Source: Microbulbifer hydrolyticus (GTDB lineage Bacteria > Pseudomonadota > Gammaproteobacteria > Pseudomonadales > Cellvibrionaceae). From it: a DNA stretch of 64,000 nt. The notes under the pieces are model-generated. The model was not told the origin of the DNA and searched no databases. It saw only the letters and a list, made by a program, of their open reading frames with translations. Positions within the stretch are counted from its first letter, which is position 1; each line of letters begins with the position of its first letter. The DNA is taken from contig NZ_CP047491.1 of the NCBI RefSeq assembly GCF_009931115.1, forward strand, positions 1,082,001 to 1,146,000. The letters are read 5' to 3'. Below, piece after piece: positions 34,652 to 43,693 of the stretch. The translations under genes were made by a program, and so were the position numbers.

Positions 34652-36151
34652 ATGCGCGAAAAAGCCTATTCACGGGGGCTGGTCTGGTTACGTAACGACC
34701 TGCGCCTGCACGACAACACCGCACTCTACCGTGCTGCCCGGGGCTGCAAGGCGCTCGCGGCCGTGTTCATTGCCTGCCCGCAGACCTGGGCCAGCCACGG
34801 CGATGGGGATAATGTTGTCGCCATGCGCCTGCGCAGTCTGGCACCACTGCAGCGTTCCCTGTCAGACAAGCAGATTCCGCTCTACTTCCTCGAACTCAAC
34901 GGGTTTGCCGATGTGCCGCAAGCACTGGCACAGATCGTCTCCAAGCTGGACATCGACGCGGTGTTTGCCAACACGGAATACCCGCTCAACGAATTGCGCC
35001 GGGACGATGCCGTCCGCAAAGCGCTTAAAGAAAACGGTGTTCCGATTGAGTTCTGCACCGATCGCACCCTGATCCCTCCCGGTAGCCTTACCACCAACAG
35101 CGGCGACGGTTTCAAGGTATTTACCCCGTTCAAGCGCGCGTTTATCGCCCAGCACGGTAACAGCGCCGAGGGTTTCGATCCCCTGCCTGCGCCGCGGGCG
35201 CTGGGTGACGAGCACGCGGCGCAGTGGCCAGAGTGGATCTCGCTGGCGGGAGCGAACAACCTGGTGCGGAGCATTCCGGACACCGTCGGTGACTACGGTG
35301 TGGCCGCCGGTGGTGAGAAAAAAGTGCTGGACTGGGCGGCCGGGGAGAAAGCGGCGAACAAGCGGTTGCAGGCATTCTCGCAGATCATCGCGGATTACGA
35401 GGAGTGGCGGGATTTTCCCGCGAGGGAAAATACATCACGCCTGTCGCCGTATCTGAATTGTGGCGCCATCTCCATTCGGCAGTGCGCGAAAATGGCACTG
35501 GACGCCAATGATGGTCGTTGGGCGGGTGGCAAGGGCAGCCAGAGCGAGGGCGCCACCAGCTGGCTGAATGAGTTGTTATGGCGGGAATTCTATCAACACC
35601 TGGTGGTGAACTATCCCCGCGTATGCCGCAACCGGCCGTTCAAGCCGGAAACCGAGCGGGTACCCTGGTCCAGGCGGCGCGAAGACTTTGAGCGCTGGTG
35701 TGAAGGGCAGACCGGCGTGCCCATCGTAGACGCGGCGATGCGCCAGCTGAATCAGACCGGTTGGATGCACAACCGTCTGCGAATGGTGGTCGCGTCCTTC
35801 CTTACCAAAAACCTGCTGACTGACTGGCGCAAGGGCGAGCGCTACTTTATGCAGCATCTGGTAGATGCCGATTTCGCCGCCAACAACGGCGGCTGGCAGT
35901 GGGCCGCCTCCACGGGCACCGATTCGGCACCTTACTTTCGCGTATTCAACCCCTATAGCCAGTCGAAACGTTTTGATCCGGAAGGCGAGTTTATCCGTAC
36001 CTATATTCCGGAGCTTGCGGCGCTTTCCAGCAGGGATGTCCACTGCCCGCCCCAGGACCTTTTCGGGCACGGAGGCTATCCCGAGCCGGTCTGTGATGTG
36101 ACCGACTCCCGTAAAAAGGCAATCGAGGTGTTTGCCAGCTTGAAGTCTTAG
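34652..36151 (+). CDS. phrB: Deoxyribodipyrimidine (CPD) photolyase
   Basis: Light-driven repair of cyclobutane pyrimidine dimers. The 499 residues contain the N-terminal antenna-cofactor domain (LVWLRNDLRLHDNTAL) and the FAD domain with SRLSPYLNCGAISIRQ, LNELLWREFYQHLV, GVPIVDAAMRQLNQTGWMHNRLRMVVASFLTKNLL and NGGWQWAASTGTDSAPYFRVFNP. The conserved WMHNRLRM and NNGGWQW blocks and length fit class I CPD photolyase. The electron-transfer tryptophans are present by context (WREFY, WMHN, WQWAAS). It follows the TudS-like gene by 31 bases. Confidence 0.96.
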   Translation: MREKAYSRGLVWLRNDLRLHDNTALYRAARGCKALAAVFIACPQTWASHGDGDNVVAMRLRSLAPLQRSLSDKQIPLYFLELNGFADVPQALAQIVSKLDIDAVFANTEYPLNELRRDDAVRKALKENGVPIEFCTDRTLIPPGSLTTNSGDGFKVFTPFKRAFIAQHGNSAEGFDPLPAPRALGDEHAAQWPEWISLAGANNLVRSIPDTVGDYGVAAGGEKKVLDWAAGEKAANKRLQAFSQIIADYEEWRDFPARENTSRLSPYLNCGAISIRQCAKMALDANDGRWAGGKGSQSEGATSWLNELLWREFYQHLVVNYPRVCRNRPFKPETERVPWSRRREDFERWCEGQTGVPIVDAAMRQLNQTGWMHNRLRMVVASFLTKNLLTDWRKGERYFMQHLVDADFAANNGGWQWAASTGTDSAPYFRVFNPYSQSKRFDPEGEFIRTYIPELAALSSRDVHCPPQDLFGHGGYPEPVCDVTDSRKKAIEVFASLKS

Positions 36152-36235
36152 TAAACCTCTGATTTATTCAATGTGCCGGGATCATCCGGCGTGACGCGCT
36201 CGCGGTACAGAATCCTTCTGATAAATGAGTCGCCA

Positions 36236-36751
36236 ATGAATTATAAGAAAGTGGCCAATTTCATTCTGTTCGTCGCCGGTTGGTGGACGGCCCTGCTGTA
36301 TGGCAATGCATTGGCGTTGATCGCATTGTTTATCGTCGTGATGCTGCATTTCGTCATGTGGCGGGATATGCGCGATATCTTCGTCATCCTCGGCTTTATC
36401 TTTTGCGGTTTTGGCGTCGAGTGGGCCTTTATGGCCAATGGTGTGCAGGATTACCGCACCAGCCTCCCCCCGGCCTGGTCAATCTGTATCTGGGCCATGC
36501 TTGCCACCACAATGCGTTACTCCCTCTCCTGGTTGATCAGCAGGCCTTTGTGGGCGGCGCTGGCGGGCTTGCTGGTAGCGCCCGCGTTCTACTTCAACAG
36601 TGTGCAGTTCGGGCCTGCTGGCTGGGGCCGCCCGATGTGGCAGTGCCTTATTGCCATTGCGCTGGTGTGGAGCCTGCTGGCGGCCTTTATCAGTGGCGTG
36701 CTGATCCCCCTGATCGAGCAGATGGATTCGACGGATAGCAGTGTTTCCTGA
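36236..36751 (+). CDS. DUF2878 membrane protein
   Basis: A 171-residue integral membrane protein from ATG 36236, with about five to six hydrophobic segments, and the family features WWTALLYGN, RDIFVILGFIFCGFGVEWAFM and PLWAALAGLLVAPAFYFNSVQFGPAGWG. The upstream in-frame start at 36173 adds hydrophilic residues with no domain. DUF2878 proteins are uncharacterised and often lie in photolyase/cryptochrome neighbourhoods, as here; the gene starts 84 bases after phrB and probably belongs to that unit. Confidence 0.8.
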   Translation: MNYKKVANFILFVAGWWTALLYGNALALIALFIVVMLHFVMWRDMRDIFVILGFIFCGFGVEWAFMANGVQDYRTSLPPAWSICIWAMLATTMRYSLSWLISRPLWAALAGLLVAPAFYFNSVQFGPAGWGRPMWQCLIAIALVWSLLAAFISGVLIPLIEQMDSTDSSVS

Positions 36752-36838
36752 TTGATGATGGATCTTTGCCTGAGAAAAACCGGCCTTTGCTGCTGACCTA
36801 TACTTGCCACGAAATTTCGCCGTGGCAAGGAGGCTGCA

Positions 36839-39040
36839 GTGTTCTCATCGAGAAAAAAACGCCCAGGATATTTGACCGGTGCCCTGTATTTTCCGGGGGT
36901 ACTGTCCCTCGCCATTGGTGCGGCGGTGGGCACGTGCCCTGCATACGCGGAAGAACCGCTCTACGGTGCACTGATCGTGTTTGGCGACAGTCTTTCCGAC
37001 AATGGCAACGCCGGCGTATTCACCAGCGAGGATCCTGAGGGAATCTACCCGCGCCAGCCGGCGGTATCTTTTCTCGCTGACCGGCTGGGGCTCGCCAAAC
37101 AGAACTCCTGTTACGGACTGGGGCAGGATTTTGGCGGCGCCATCCCCTGCGCGCCGGCGGCGGGAAGCCTGGGGCAGCAGCTTTCCCAGATCACCGGCTC
37201 GGTGTTGACCAATGGCCCCAATTGGGCCGTGGGCGGCAATCGCACCGCTGACGTCCTGCTGGACCTGGTGGGCCCGCAACGCTTCCGTCAGCTCTTCCCG
37301 GATACCACGGTGGCGGATCACAATACCCTTTCCACCATATTGCCGGACGCCAGCCGTTGCGGCCCGGACGGTGTGTGCGATCCTGCGGCGGGGGAGAGCC
37401 CCTATCTGAGTCCTGTGGAAGTGCAGGCTGCCGTTGCGGCATTCAATGATCCGATGGCCCTGCAGGCACTGGTAGACGACCCGAACAACAATATCACCCT
37501 CACTGGTGTGCCTTTTGCTACCGGGCAGGGTTATCTCCCGCAGAATGCCGTTTCCAGCACGGATCTCTATTTTCTGAATGGTGGTGGCAATAATATTCTT
37601 GACGGCGTGCGCGGCAGTAACCTGAGCCCTATGTCGATGGAGCGTGCTGCGACTTTCCTTTCTACCGCTGGCAGTGAGCTGAAGGCTGCCGGTGCCAAAT
37701 ATATTGTGATGACCAACGCCCCGAGAATCGGGCGGACGCCCGCGATTTACCTGCAGGGGCAGGGTGCGATCAACTATGCCAACTACGGCACCGGGTTGTT
37801 TAACGACACACTGCGCCAGCAGGTCAATGCAGTGGGGAACATACTGTTGCTGGATGTGGAAGGTACCCTTGAGCTGCTGATTCAGGACCCGGCAGCGTTT
37901 GGCCTCGCCAACATCAACCAGAGTGCAACCTGTTATGTCAACTGCGCCAACCCTCACCCGGTGTACGGCGCCAATGGCACTAATCCCAATGCCGACATGC
38001 TGGTGTTTTATGACAGCATTCATCCGACGTTGGCTGTGCAGAGAATACAGGCCGACTACTTTTACGAGGTGCTAACCGCGGCGGTGGGTTTTGGTGTGCT
38101 GCCGGACCTGGGGTACCAGAACACCCGTCAGCACCGTGTCAACATCGACCACCACCTTATCTCCCAGCGCTATCGCGAGCCCTATACCACCGTATTTTTT
38201 GGTGCCAGTGTCGGGCACACGGAAATGGGGACGGTGCCCGCGATCAACGACGAATACCCGGCCTGGGATGGATTTCTGGGCATGAGCTTCGCAGGCTTTG
38301 AGGCGTTTGAATGGGGGCTCGGCATGTCATACGGAGGCAGCGAATACGAACCTGACAATCTGTTCCTCAAGTCCCGCAATTTCAATGTCAGTGCATTCGC
38401 TCGCTGGGACGATGGTTTCTGGTTTGCCGATGGTGCCGTCGGTTTTTCCGATATCCAGTACGATGATATCGAGCGAACCATCCATGTCGGTGATACCTTT
38501 CGTCACCGCCTGGACGCAGACACAGACGGCGACGGGTTTAACGCTTTCATCCGCGCCGGTTACGATGCCAGCCGCAACCTTGACAGCCAGATGGGGCCGT
38601 TTGTCGCCGCTGAGTGGACCCGGATTGATGTCGATGGCTTCAGCGAACGCACCTCGGTTGATCTCACCTACACCGGGGAATACGGGCTGCGCAGAGATCC
38701 ACTTGGTCTGCGGGTGCAGGGCCAGGACCGCGAGTACCGCCGCTGCCGTGCGGGCTTCTTCTACAACAGTCCCGAGTCCGCCGAGCGCCAGTGGTTCGGG
38801 GAGTTCTGGCTGGAGCACACCGCTGGTGACGATTACGCCGACCTTGGTATCGGGGTCAACGCCATCCGCAGCAACTGGGCGCGCCTGCCTTCCTACCGCA
38901 GCAGGAATGCAGGTAACTTCCAGAATGGTGTCGGCGCTCTGGTGGGGGTGAATATCAACGAAAAGCTGCGGATCGCGGCGGATTTTCTGGTGCGGCCAGA
39001 GGATACGATTGGAGGGCTGAGCCTGAACTATCGGTTTTAA
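36839..39040 (+). CDS. GDSL-type esterase autotransporter
   Basis: A 733-residue secreted protein. GTG 36839 follows a strong AAGGAGG. The signal peptide ends near PAYAEE. Residues 45-420 are a SGNH/GDSL esterase: block I FGDSLSDNGN, a block III-like NGGGNN, and block V DSIHPT with Asp and His of the triad. Residues 450-733 form an autotransporter beta-barrel ending in the aromatic LSLNYRF, as outer-membrane proteins do. The whole matches EstA/lip-1-type esterases displayed on the cell surface. Substrate is presumably a lipid ester. The family block III is more often GxND, so GGGNN is a variant. Confidence 0.9.
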   Translation: MFSSRKKRPGYLTGALYFPGVLSLAIGAAVGTCPAYAEEPLYGALIVFGDSLSDNGNAGVFTSEDPEGIYPRQPAVSFLADRLGLAKQNSCYGLGQDFGGAIPCAPAAGSLGQQLSQITGSVLTNGPNWAVGGNRTADVLLDLVGPQRFRQLFPDTTVADHNTLSTILPDASRCGPDGVCDPAAGESPYLSPVEVQAAVAAFNDPMALQALVDDPNNNITLTGVPFATGQGYLPQNAVSSTDLYFLNGGGNNILDGVRGSNLSPMSMERAATFLSTAGSELKAAGAKYIVMTNAPRIGRTPAIYLQGQGAINYANYGTGLFNDTLRQQVNAVGNILLLDVEGTLELLIQDPAAFGLANINQSATCYVNCANPHPVYGANGTNPNADMLVFYDSIHPTLAVQRIQADYFYEVLTAAVGFGVLPDLGYQNTRQHRVNIDHHLISQRYREPYTTVFFGASVGHTEMGTVPAINDEYPAWDGFLGMSFAGFEAFEWGLGMSYGGSEYEPDNLFLKSRNFNVSAFARWDDGFWFADGAVGFSDIQYDDIERTIHVGDTFRHRLDADTDGDGFNAFIRAGYDASRNLDSQMGPFVAAEWTRIDVDGFSERTSVDLTYTGEYGLRRDPLGLRVQGQDREYRRCRAGFFYNSPESAERQWFGEFWLEHTAGDDYADLGIGVNAIRSNWARLPSYRSRNAGNFQNGVGALVGVNINEKLRIAADFLVRPEDTIGGLSLNYRF

Positions 39041-39221
39041 CGACCGCCCTTGTTGAACGATACCGGGCAGGCTATAAACCGGAATTACCTGCTCTGCGCG
39101 TTGCGGGCTGGCGTCCTGTAGCAGAGCTCTGGCGCTTGACCGCAGTTTCTGCGGCAAACGTGGCAAATAAATCGGCTTGCTGCGAAAAGGCCGGTGGTTA
39201 AGCGGCATCGATTACTCTGGC

Positions 39222-39264
39222 GGTTGTTATCTTTGTTGTCATCTAGACGGTATTGATAACAACC
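39222..39264. repeat. 10-bp perfect inverted repeat upstream of the aminotransferase gene
   Basis: GGTTGTTATC (39222-39231) and GATAACAACC (39255-39264) enclose 23 bases and end 19 bases before the ATG. It can act as an operator for a dimeric regulator (the Lrp-type gene lies downstream) or as a leader hairpin that affects translation. Confidence 0.6.
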
Positions 39265-39283
39265 CTGAATATGGATTCCCACG

Positions 39284-40477
39284 ATGTATAGCCCCCGATT
39301 CAGCAAACAGAGTCAGGCCCTGCATTCCGCCGACGCCGATGTCTGGGCGGTCAGTGATCGCGCCCACGCCCTGGCGGACAAAGGGGAGGATGTCATCTTC
39401 CTGTGTGTCGGCGACCCCAATTTCGACACCCCCGAGCCGATCCTCGATTTCGCGCGCGCCCGCCTCGGCGTTGGCCGTACGCATTATTCCCCGGCGGCTG
39501 GTGAAGCCATGCTGCGCCGCGCCATTGCGGATATTGAAAGCAAGGTCTCCCCGCACCCCTGCAGTCCCGACGACGTGGTGGTATTTCCCGGCGGCACCAA
39601 TGCCATTTTCGCGGTGCTCTCCTGCCTGCTCAACCCCGGTGAACAGATCGTGATTCCCGAGCCGATGTACATCGGCTACGTACCCATCACCGATGCCCTG
39701 CAACTGGACGTCAAGAAGGTTGCCTGTACCGCAGAGCAGGGGTTCGCGTTTGATACGGAAAGTATCAAGCAGGCCATCACCGCGGAAACCCGGGTTGTCA
39801 TGATCAACACCCCGGTCAACCCCACTGGGGCCATGGCGACACCGGAGCAGTTGCGCGAGCTGGCGGCGTATTGCCGTGAGCGGGATATATGGCTTATCTC
39901 TGATGAAATGTATTCCATGATCACCTTTGCCCGTCGCCACACGTCCCTGCGCACCGCGGCCGAGCACCTCGACAATGTGATTGTGATCGATGGCCTGTCC
40001 AAGTCCCACGCGATGAGTGGCTGGCGCCTGGGTTGGGCCGTGGCGCAGGGCGAGCTGGTGGACCGGCTGGTAGAATTTGCCGGGGCCACCATTTTTGGTG
40101 TGCCACAGTTTATTCAGGAGGCCGCGGCATTTGCGCTGGAGTTTGATACCTACTTTGTAAAGCAGATGCGTGACGCCTATGAAAAGCGACGCGACCTGAT
40201 TGTCGAGCGCATCGGGCGTATTCCGGGGCTCAGCTGCTCTTCCCCGGAAGCGGGCATGTTTGTGATGGTCGATGTGTCCTCCGTGGCGGAGAACGGCGAG
40301 GCATTTGCCGATGCGCTGCTGGATGCGGAGCTGGTCTCGGTCTTGCCTGGCAAACCTTTCGGACCGAGTGCGGTAAATCATGTACGCTTGACACTGGCGG
40401 CGGAGGAAAGCGAACTGTCACGTGCACTGGACCGTATTGAACGGTTTGTCACGGGCGGTTGTCTGAAGGCAGGGTGA
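39284..40477 (+). CDS. PLP-dependent aminotransferase, class I/II
   Basis: A 397-residue fold-type I aminotransferase. The PLP lysine is in LSKSHAMSGWRLGW, with the phosphate/substrate motifs INTPVNPTGA and ISDEMYSMI and a carboxylate-binding Arg in NHVRLTL near the end. Sequence style (SLSKSHAM-GWR-GW, GPSA--H-RL) resembles the arginine-pyruvate transaminase AruH group of Pseudomonas, but the amino donor cannot be set by eye. An Lrp/AsnC regulator follows after 111 bases on the same strand, and a perfect inverted repeat precedes the gene, suggesting amino-acid control. Confidence 0.88.
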   Translation: MYSPRFSKQSQALHSADADVWAVSDRAHALADKGEDVIFLCVGDPNFDTPEPILDFARARLGVGRTHYSPAAGEAMLRRAIADIESKVSPHPCSPDDVVVFPGGTNAIFAVLSCLLNPGEQIVIPEPMYIGYVPITDALQLDVKKVACTAEQGFAFDTESIKQAITAETRVVMINTPVNPTGAMATPEQLRELAAYCRERDIWLISDEMYSMITFARRHTSLRTAAEHLDNVIVIDGLSKSHAMSGWRLGWAVAQGELVDRLVEFAGATIFGVPQFIQEAAAFALEFDTYFVKQMRDAYEKRRDLIVERIGRIPGLSCSSPEAGMFVMVDVSSVAENGEAFADALLDAELVSVLPGKPFGPSAVNHVRLTLAAEESELSRALDRIERFVTGGCLKAG

Positions 40478-40588
40478 ACTCTACCCCCCTGCAGCATTCC
40501 GGGCAGAGCACTGGCCCGGAGACGCTTCCGTTAACCTGGCTTAATTGGCCCCGATGTGGGCCGTCGAAACGGCTGAAAGAAAATTACA

Positions 40589-41065
40589 GTGAAAGTAGAC
40601 CGTCACAACCTCAAGATCCTCGAAGTTCTGCAGGCGAATGCACGCATCAGCAACCTGAACCTCGCCGACCAGATAGGCCTTTCTGAAAGCGCCTGTCTGG
40701 CGCGCGTGAAGAAGCTCACCAGCGAAAAATTTATCCGTGAGTTCCAGGCGGAAGTGAACCTGGAAAAGGTGCGCCACGCGGAGTTTTACGTAAACGTGGC
40801 ATTGAAGCGCCAGGATTCAAAGACCAGCGAGAGTTTCCGCCGTGCGATCAACAAGATCGAGCAGATCGTCTCCTGCGTGAAAATGTCCGGTGAGTTTGAT
40901 TACATGCTGCGGTTTGTATGCCCGGACGCGGCTGACTTCAACCGCGTGTCAGAGCAGCTGCTGGCCGATGAAGACGCGGCCATTACCCGCATGACATCCC
41001 ACCTGGTCATCGAAAAAACCAAACCATTCACAGGTTACCCGCTGGAGTTGCTGTTCCAGGACTAG
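40589..41065 (+). CDS. Lrp/AsnC family transcriptional regulator
   Basis: A 158-residue regulator with an N-terminal winged helix-turn-helix (DRHNLKILEVLQANARISNLNLADQIGLSESACLARVKKL) and the RAM ligand domain (residues about 65-150; VSCVKMSGEFDYMLRFVCPDAADF). The start is GTG at 40589, with weak GAAAGA upstream; no better start exists. It follows the aminotransferase gene and probably controls it and itself in response to an amino acid. The ligand is unknown. Confidence 0.9.
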   Translation: MKVDRHNLKILEVLQANARISNLNLADQIGLSESACLARVKKLTSEKFIREFQAEVNLEKVRHAEFYVNVALKRQDSKTSESFRRAINKIEQIVSCVKMSGEFDYMLRFVCPDAADFNRVSEQLLADEDAAITRMTSHLVIEKTKPFTGYPLELLFQD

Positions 41066-41088
41066 CCTCTTCGCATGCCTTGTCACGG

Positions 41089-41128
41089 TTTCAGGCGGGT
41101 GCCCGGCTGGCGCAGCACCCGCTTGAAA
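41089..41128. terminator. Hairpin between the convergent Lrp and HupE genes
   Basis: A 14-base stem (41089-41102 with 41115-41128, one mismatch) has a 12-base loop and begins 23 bases after the Lrp stop, 14 bases before the HupE stop. AAA and TTT flank it, so it can serve both directions, though the T run is only three bases. Confidence 0.65.
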
Positions 41129-41142
41129 GTTAACCGCAGCAG

Positions 41143-42156
41143 TTAAACGATCAGAGCGATTGTGCGGTCAACCAGCCACCAGGCTGAGAGCCCTCCCACC
41201 AGGTATGCCACCGGAAGTGCTGACGCGGCCGTAGCGGTAGTACCGGTACGGGTCTCCCACAGTTGCACCGGCTTCACTCGGCGCAGCAAAAACATCAGCC
41301 CGCAGACCGCCGCGATAAAGGTGAGTTGTCCCGCTTCTACCCCAACATTGAACAGGCCCAGGGAAAGAGGGATGGCGTGCTCGGGGACCCCGATTTCCGA
41401 GAGTGCGCCGGCAAAGCCGAGTCCGTGTAACAGGCCAAACCCGAACGCCACCACCCAGGGCTTGCGTATCGCCAGTGTCTTGCGCCCCTCGAGCTTGTGC
41501 AGTATTTCGGTCGCTATAAAGACGATACTGAGCGCAATCACCGCCTCCACCGGAGCCTGGGGCACTGACACCATGCCCAGCACGGCCAGCGCCAGGGTAA
41601 TGCTGTGCGCGACCGTAAATGCAGTAATGGTGGCAATCAGCTGGCGCCCACCGCTGACCAGAACCACCAGCGCCAATACGAACAGTAGGTGATCGATACC
41701 CAGCAGAATGTGTTCGATACCGAGCACAAAATACGTGCCCGCGACTTCAATCATTCCGGCTTCGTCCTCGACGACCAGCTGGGTCTTATCTGGCAACAGG
41801 CGGGTCACCTGTTCTCTTCCGTCCAGCCAGCTTACCCGGACCAGTGCATCGGTCATGGTGCTGGCAAGGCCATCGATGGCGATTGTGCTGCCGACCAGGT
41901 TGTCGGGGTGTGAAATCTCCCAGCGCTCGACGTAGTAGCCTCCCGCCATCTGGGCCACGGGTAAACTGTTTTCCTGGGTTCGTTGGTCAAACTGTACGTA
42001 GAGAGAGAGCCGCATATCCCCGCGCGCGGGGACTCGCCAGGTTACGTCAAATTTCTCCGGTGCCGTCTGTACAACACTGAGGGAGGCCGGTCTTAATTCG
42101 TGGGCAAGGGAAAAGGCCGAAAATAGCAGAGTGGCAAAAAGAAGCAGTATTCTCAC
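41143..42156 (-). CDS. HupE/UreJ family membrane protein
   Basis: A 337-residue protein from GTG 42156. It has a signal peptide (MRILLLFATLLFSAFSLAHE), an extracytoplasmic domain up to about residue 140, then a membrane part with about six to seven helices carrying the family histidines in GIEHILLGIDHLLF, TAFTVAHSITLALAVLG and FGFGLLHGLGFAGAL. HupE/UreJ proteins are linked to nickel or cobalt uptake in hydrogenase and urease clusters; none is present here, so metal transport is only an inference. The start overlaps the stop of the PpiC gene by four bases, so the two are translationally coupled. Confidence 0.82.
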   Translation of the reverse strand: MRILLLFATLLFSAFSLAHELRPASLSVVQTAPEKFDVTWRVPARGDMRLSLYVQFDQRTQENSLPVAQMAGGYYVERWEISHPDNLVGSTIAIDGLASTMTDALVRVSWLDGREQVTRLLPDKTQLVVEDEAGMIEVAGTYFVLGIEHILLGIDHLLFVLALVVLVSGGRQLIATITAFTVAHSITLALAVLGMVSVPQAPVEAVIALSIVFIATEILHKLEGRKTLAIRKPWVVAFGFGLLHGLGFAGALSEIGVPEHAIPLSLGLFNVGVEAGQLTFIAAVCGLMFLLRRVKPVQLWETRTGTTATAASALPVAYLVGGLSAWWLVDRTIALIV

Positions 42157-43004
42157 TGTCCGGTTACCTCCTCGATGGCAGCCGGCTCGTCAATGCGAAT
42201 CCGGTAGTTTGACCTCAGGGTTTCATACTGAGTCTGCAGGATGTCCTGCTGCGCTTTATGTTGCCAGTCGCGCAGCACATCGGCTTTGATCTCAGCGAAA
42301 TCTGGCTGTTGCCGGGGTTCGGCTGAGGAAATCCGGACCAGGTGCTCGCCGTAGGCGGAGGTCAGGGGCCCTGTCCATTGCCCCGTTTCGAGCTCGAGAA
42401 ACTGCAGGGAAAAATCACTGCCAAACAGCCGATCGATGCGGTCGGCGCTGATATTCTCGAACCGGTATTGCAGCAGGTTGCTGTCGCTGAGTGTGCGTGG
42501 ATCCTTGCCCGCGGTGAGTTTGGTGAGGATGATTCGCGCGTCTTCGGCAACTTCCGTGCGTTTTTCGCTATCGAGAAATACCTGTTCGAAGGTGTAGTGG
42601 GCGGGGATCGTATATTTTTCGATATTCTCTGTGTAGTAGTTCTCGAGTACCTGGTCCGCGGGTTCGATGGCGTCGACAAGGTCTTTTGCCAGGAATTCCA
42701 TTTTCATCCGCATCCTGCGGCGGATCACGGTGTCATTCTCATCCAATCCCATTTTTACCGCTTCACGGTACAACACTTCTTCGCGCACAAAATCGTCAAT
42801 CAGGCCCTGCAACTCGTCGGGTCCCGGAGGACGCTGCCAGCCGCGCTCGAAAACTGTCGAGAGATGTTGAATACGGTTCTGGGTGATGACGATCTCCTGA
42901 TCGCCTTCGGCGTTTCCACCCTGAAACAACCCGTTAACCGCGAATAGCATGGCGCCTATTGCGGCGAATTGCACACTGGGATCTCTAATCCAATGCAGAT
43001 TCAT
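42153..43004 (-). CDS. Peptidylprolyl isomerase, PpiC/parvulin type
   Basis: A 283-residue protein with an N-terminal membrane segment (residues 8-26), a SurA/PpiD-like N-terminal region (ITQNRIQHLSTVFERGWQRPPGPDELQGLIDDFVREEVLYREAVKMGLDEND) and a parvulin domain around residues 140-235 ending in LTSAYGEHLVRISSAEP. It is anchored facing the periplasm. The catalytic core is shortened: the family GGDLG stretch is replaced by RFENISADRID, so activity is doubtful and a chaperone role is likely. It is translated in tandem with the HupE-like protein. Confidence 0.8.
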   Translation of the reverse strand: MNLHWIRDPSVQFAAIGAMLFAVNGLFQGGNAEGDQEIVITQNRIQHLSTVFERGWQRPPGPDELQGLIDDFVREEVLYREAVKMGLDENDTVIRRRMRMKMEFLAKDLVDAIEPADQVLENYYTENIEKYTIPAHYTFEQVFLDSEKRTEVAEDARIILTKLTAGKDPRTLSDSNLLQYRFENISADRIDRLFGSDFSLQFLELETGQWTGPLTSAYGEHLVRISSAEPRQQPDFAEIKADVLRDWQHKAQQDILQTQYETLRSNYRIRIDEPAAIEEVTGQ

Positions 43005-43326
43005 TCACGAACTCCGACTTATGTTCTTATTGCGATGGTTCACTAAGAAAGAATTCCTATGCCACAGAGGATAGTTCAAGAATCGGTATTTACTGTGGCA
43101 GTCCGGGAGTCGGGTCTGGTATAGGCGGCTAAATCATTTTCTTGGAGGCCATGGAGGGAGTGCGGGAGTTGGATACGGCGGAGAGTCTCTATACAGTTGG
43201 AAGCGGGCGGTGGCCCCTTGCCGGGAGGAGAGATACTGCGCCCACCGAGGCGGCACTTTCCGTACCCCGCTATGTCGACTGATCGTTTTTTACTTACTGG
43301 TTTTTACATACTGGATAGGCGAGCGA
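43005..43326. other. Divergent intergenic region between the PpiC and cytochrome genes
   Basis: These 322 bases contain no credible gene. Starts upstream of 43327 in the cytochrome frame are rejected because they precede the signal peptide. Promoters for both directions must lie here; none was clear. Confidence 0.4.
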
Positions 43327-43644
43327 ATGAAATCATTGATACATGCCACGGTCTTTCCCTTCGTAACCGGATGGTTGGTCTGCTTTTCAGGCCTGTCACT
43401 GGCGGAATCGGTAGAGGAGAAATACCAGCGGTCCTGCCATGTATGCCATGCTACCGGGGTCGCCAATGCGCCCAAAGTGCATGATCCGGAGGCGTGGAAG
43501 CCTCGTCTGGATAAAGGGATGGATGTGCTGGTGAACTCGATTAAAAACGGATTGAACGCCATGCCGCCGGGCGGCCTGTGTGCCGATTGCAGCGACGAAG
43601 ATTACAAGGCGTTGATCAAGTTCATGTCCACCCCGAAAAAATAA
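43327..43644 (+). CDS. Cytochrome c5 family protein
   Basis: A 105-residue periplasmic mono-heme cytochrome. The signal peptide MKSLIHATVFPFVTGWLVCFSGLSLAES is followed by the heme motif CHVCH (residues 38-42), an axial Met candidate in LNAMPPGG, and the paired cysteines GGLCADCSDED that form the disulfide typical of c5. Longer in-frame starts to 43210 are rejected. Electron donor and acceptor are not shown by neighbours; c5 proteins often serve terminal oxidases. Confidence 0.88.
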   Translation: MKSLIHATVFPFVTGWLVCFSGLSLAESVEEKYQRSCHVCHATGVANAPKVHDPEAWKPRLDKGMDVLVNSIKNGLNAMPPGGLCADCSDEDYKALIKFMSTPKK

Positions 43645-43693
43645 ACCCGCGTAGTTTCCGTGGGACTGTGGGCAGCGCTTGTGGTTGAGGAAG

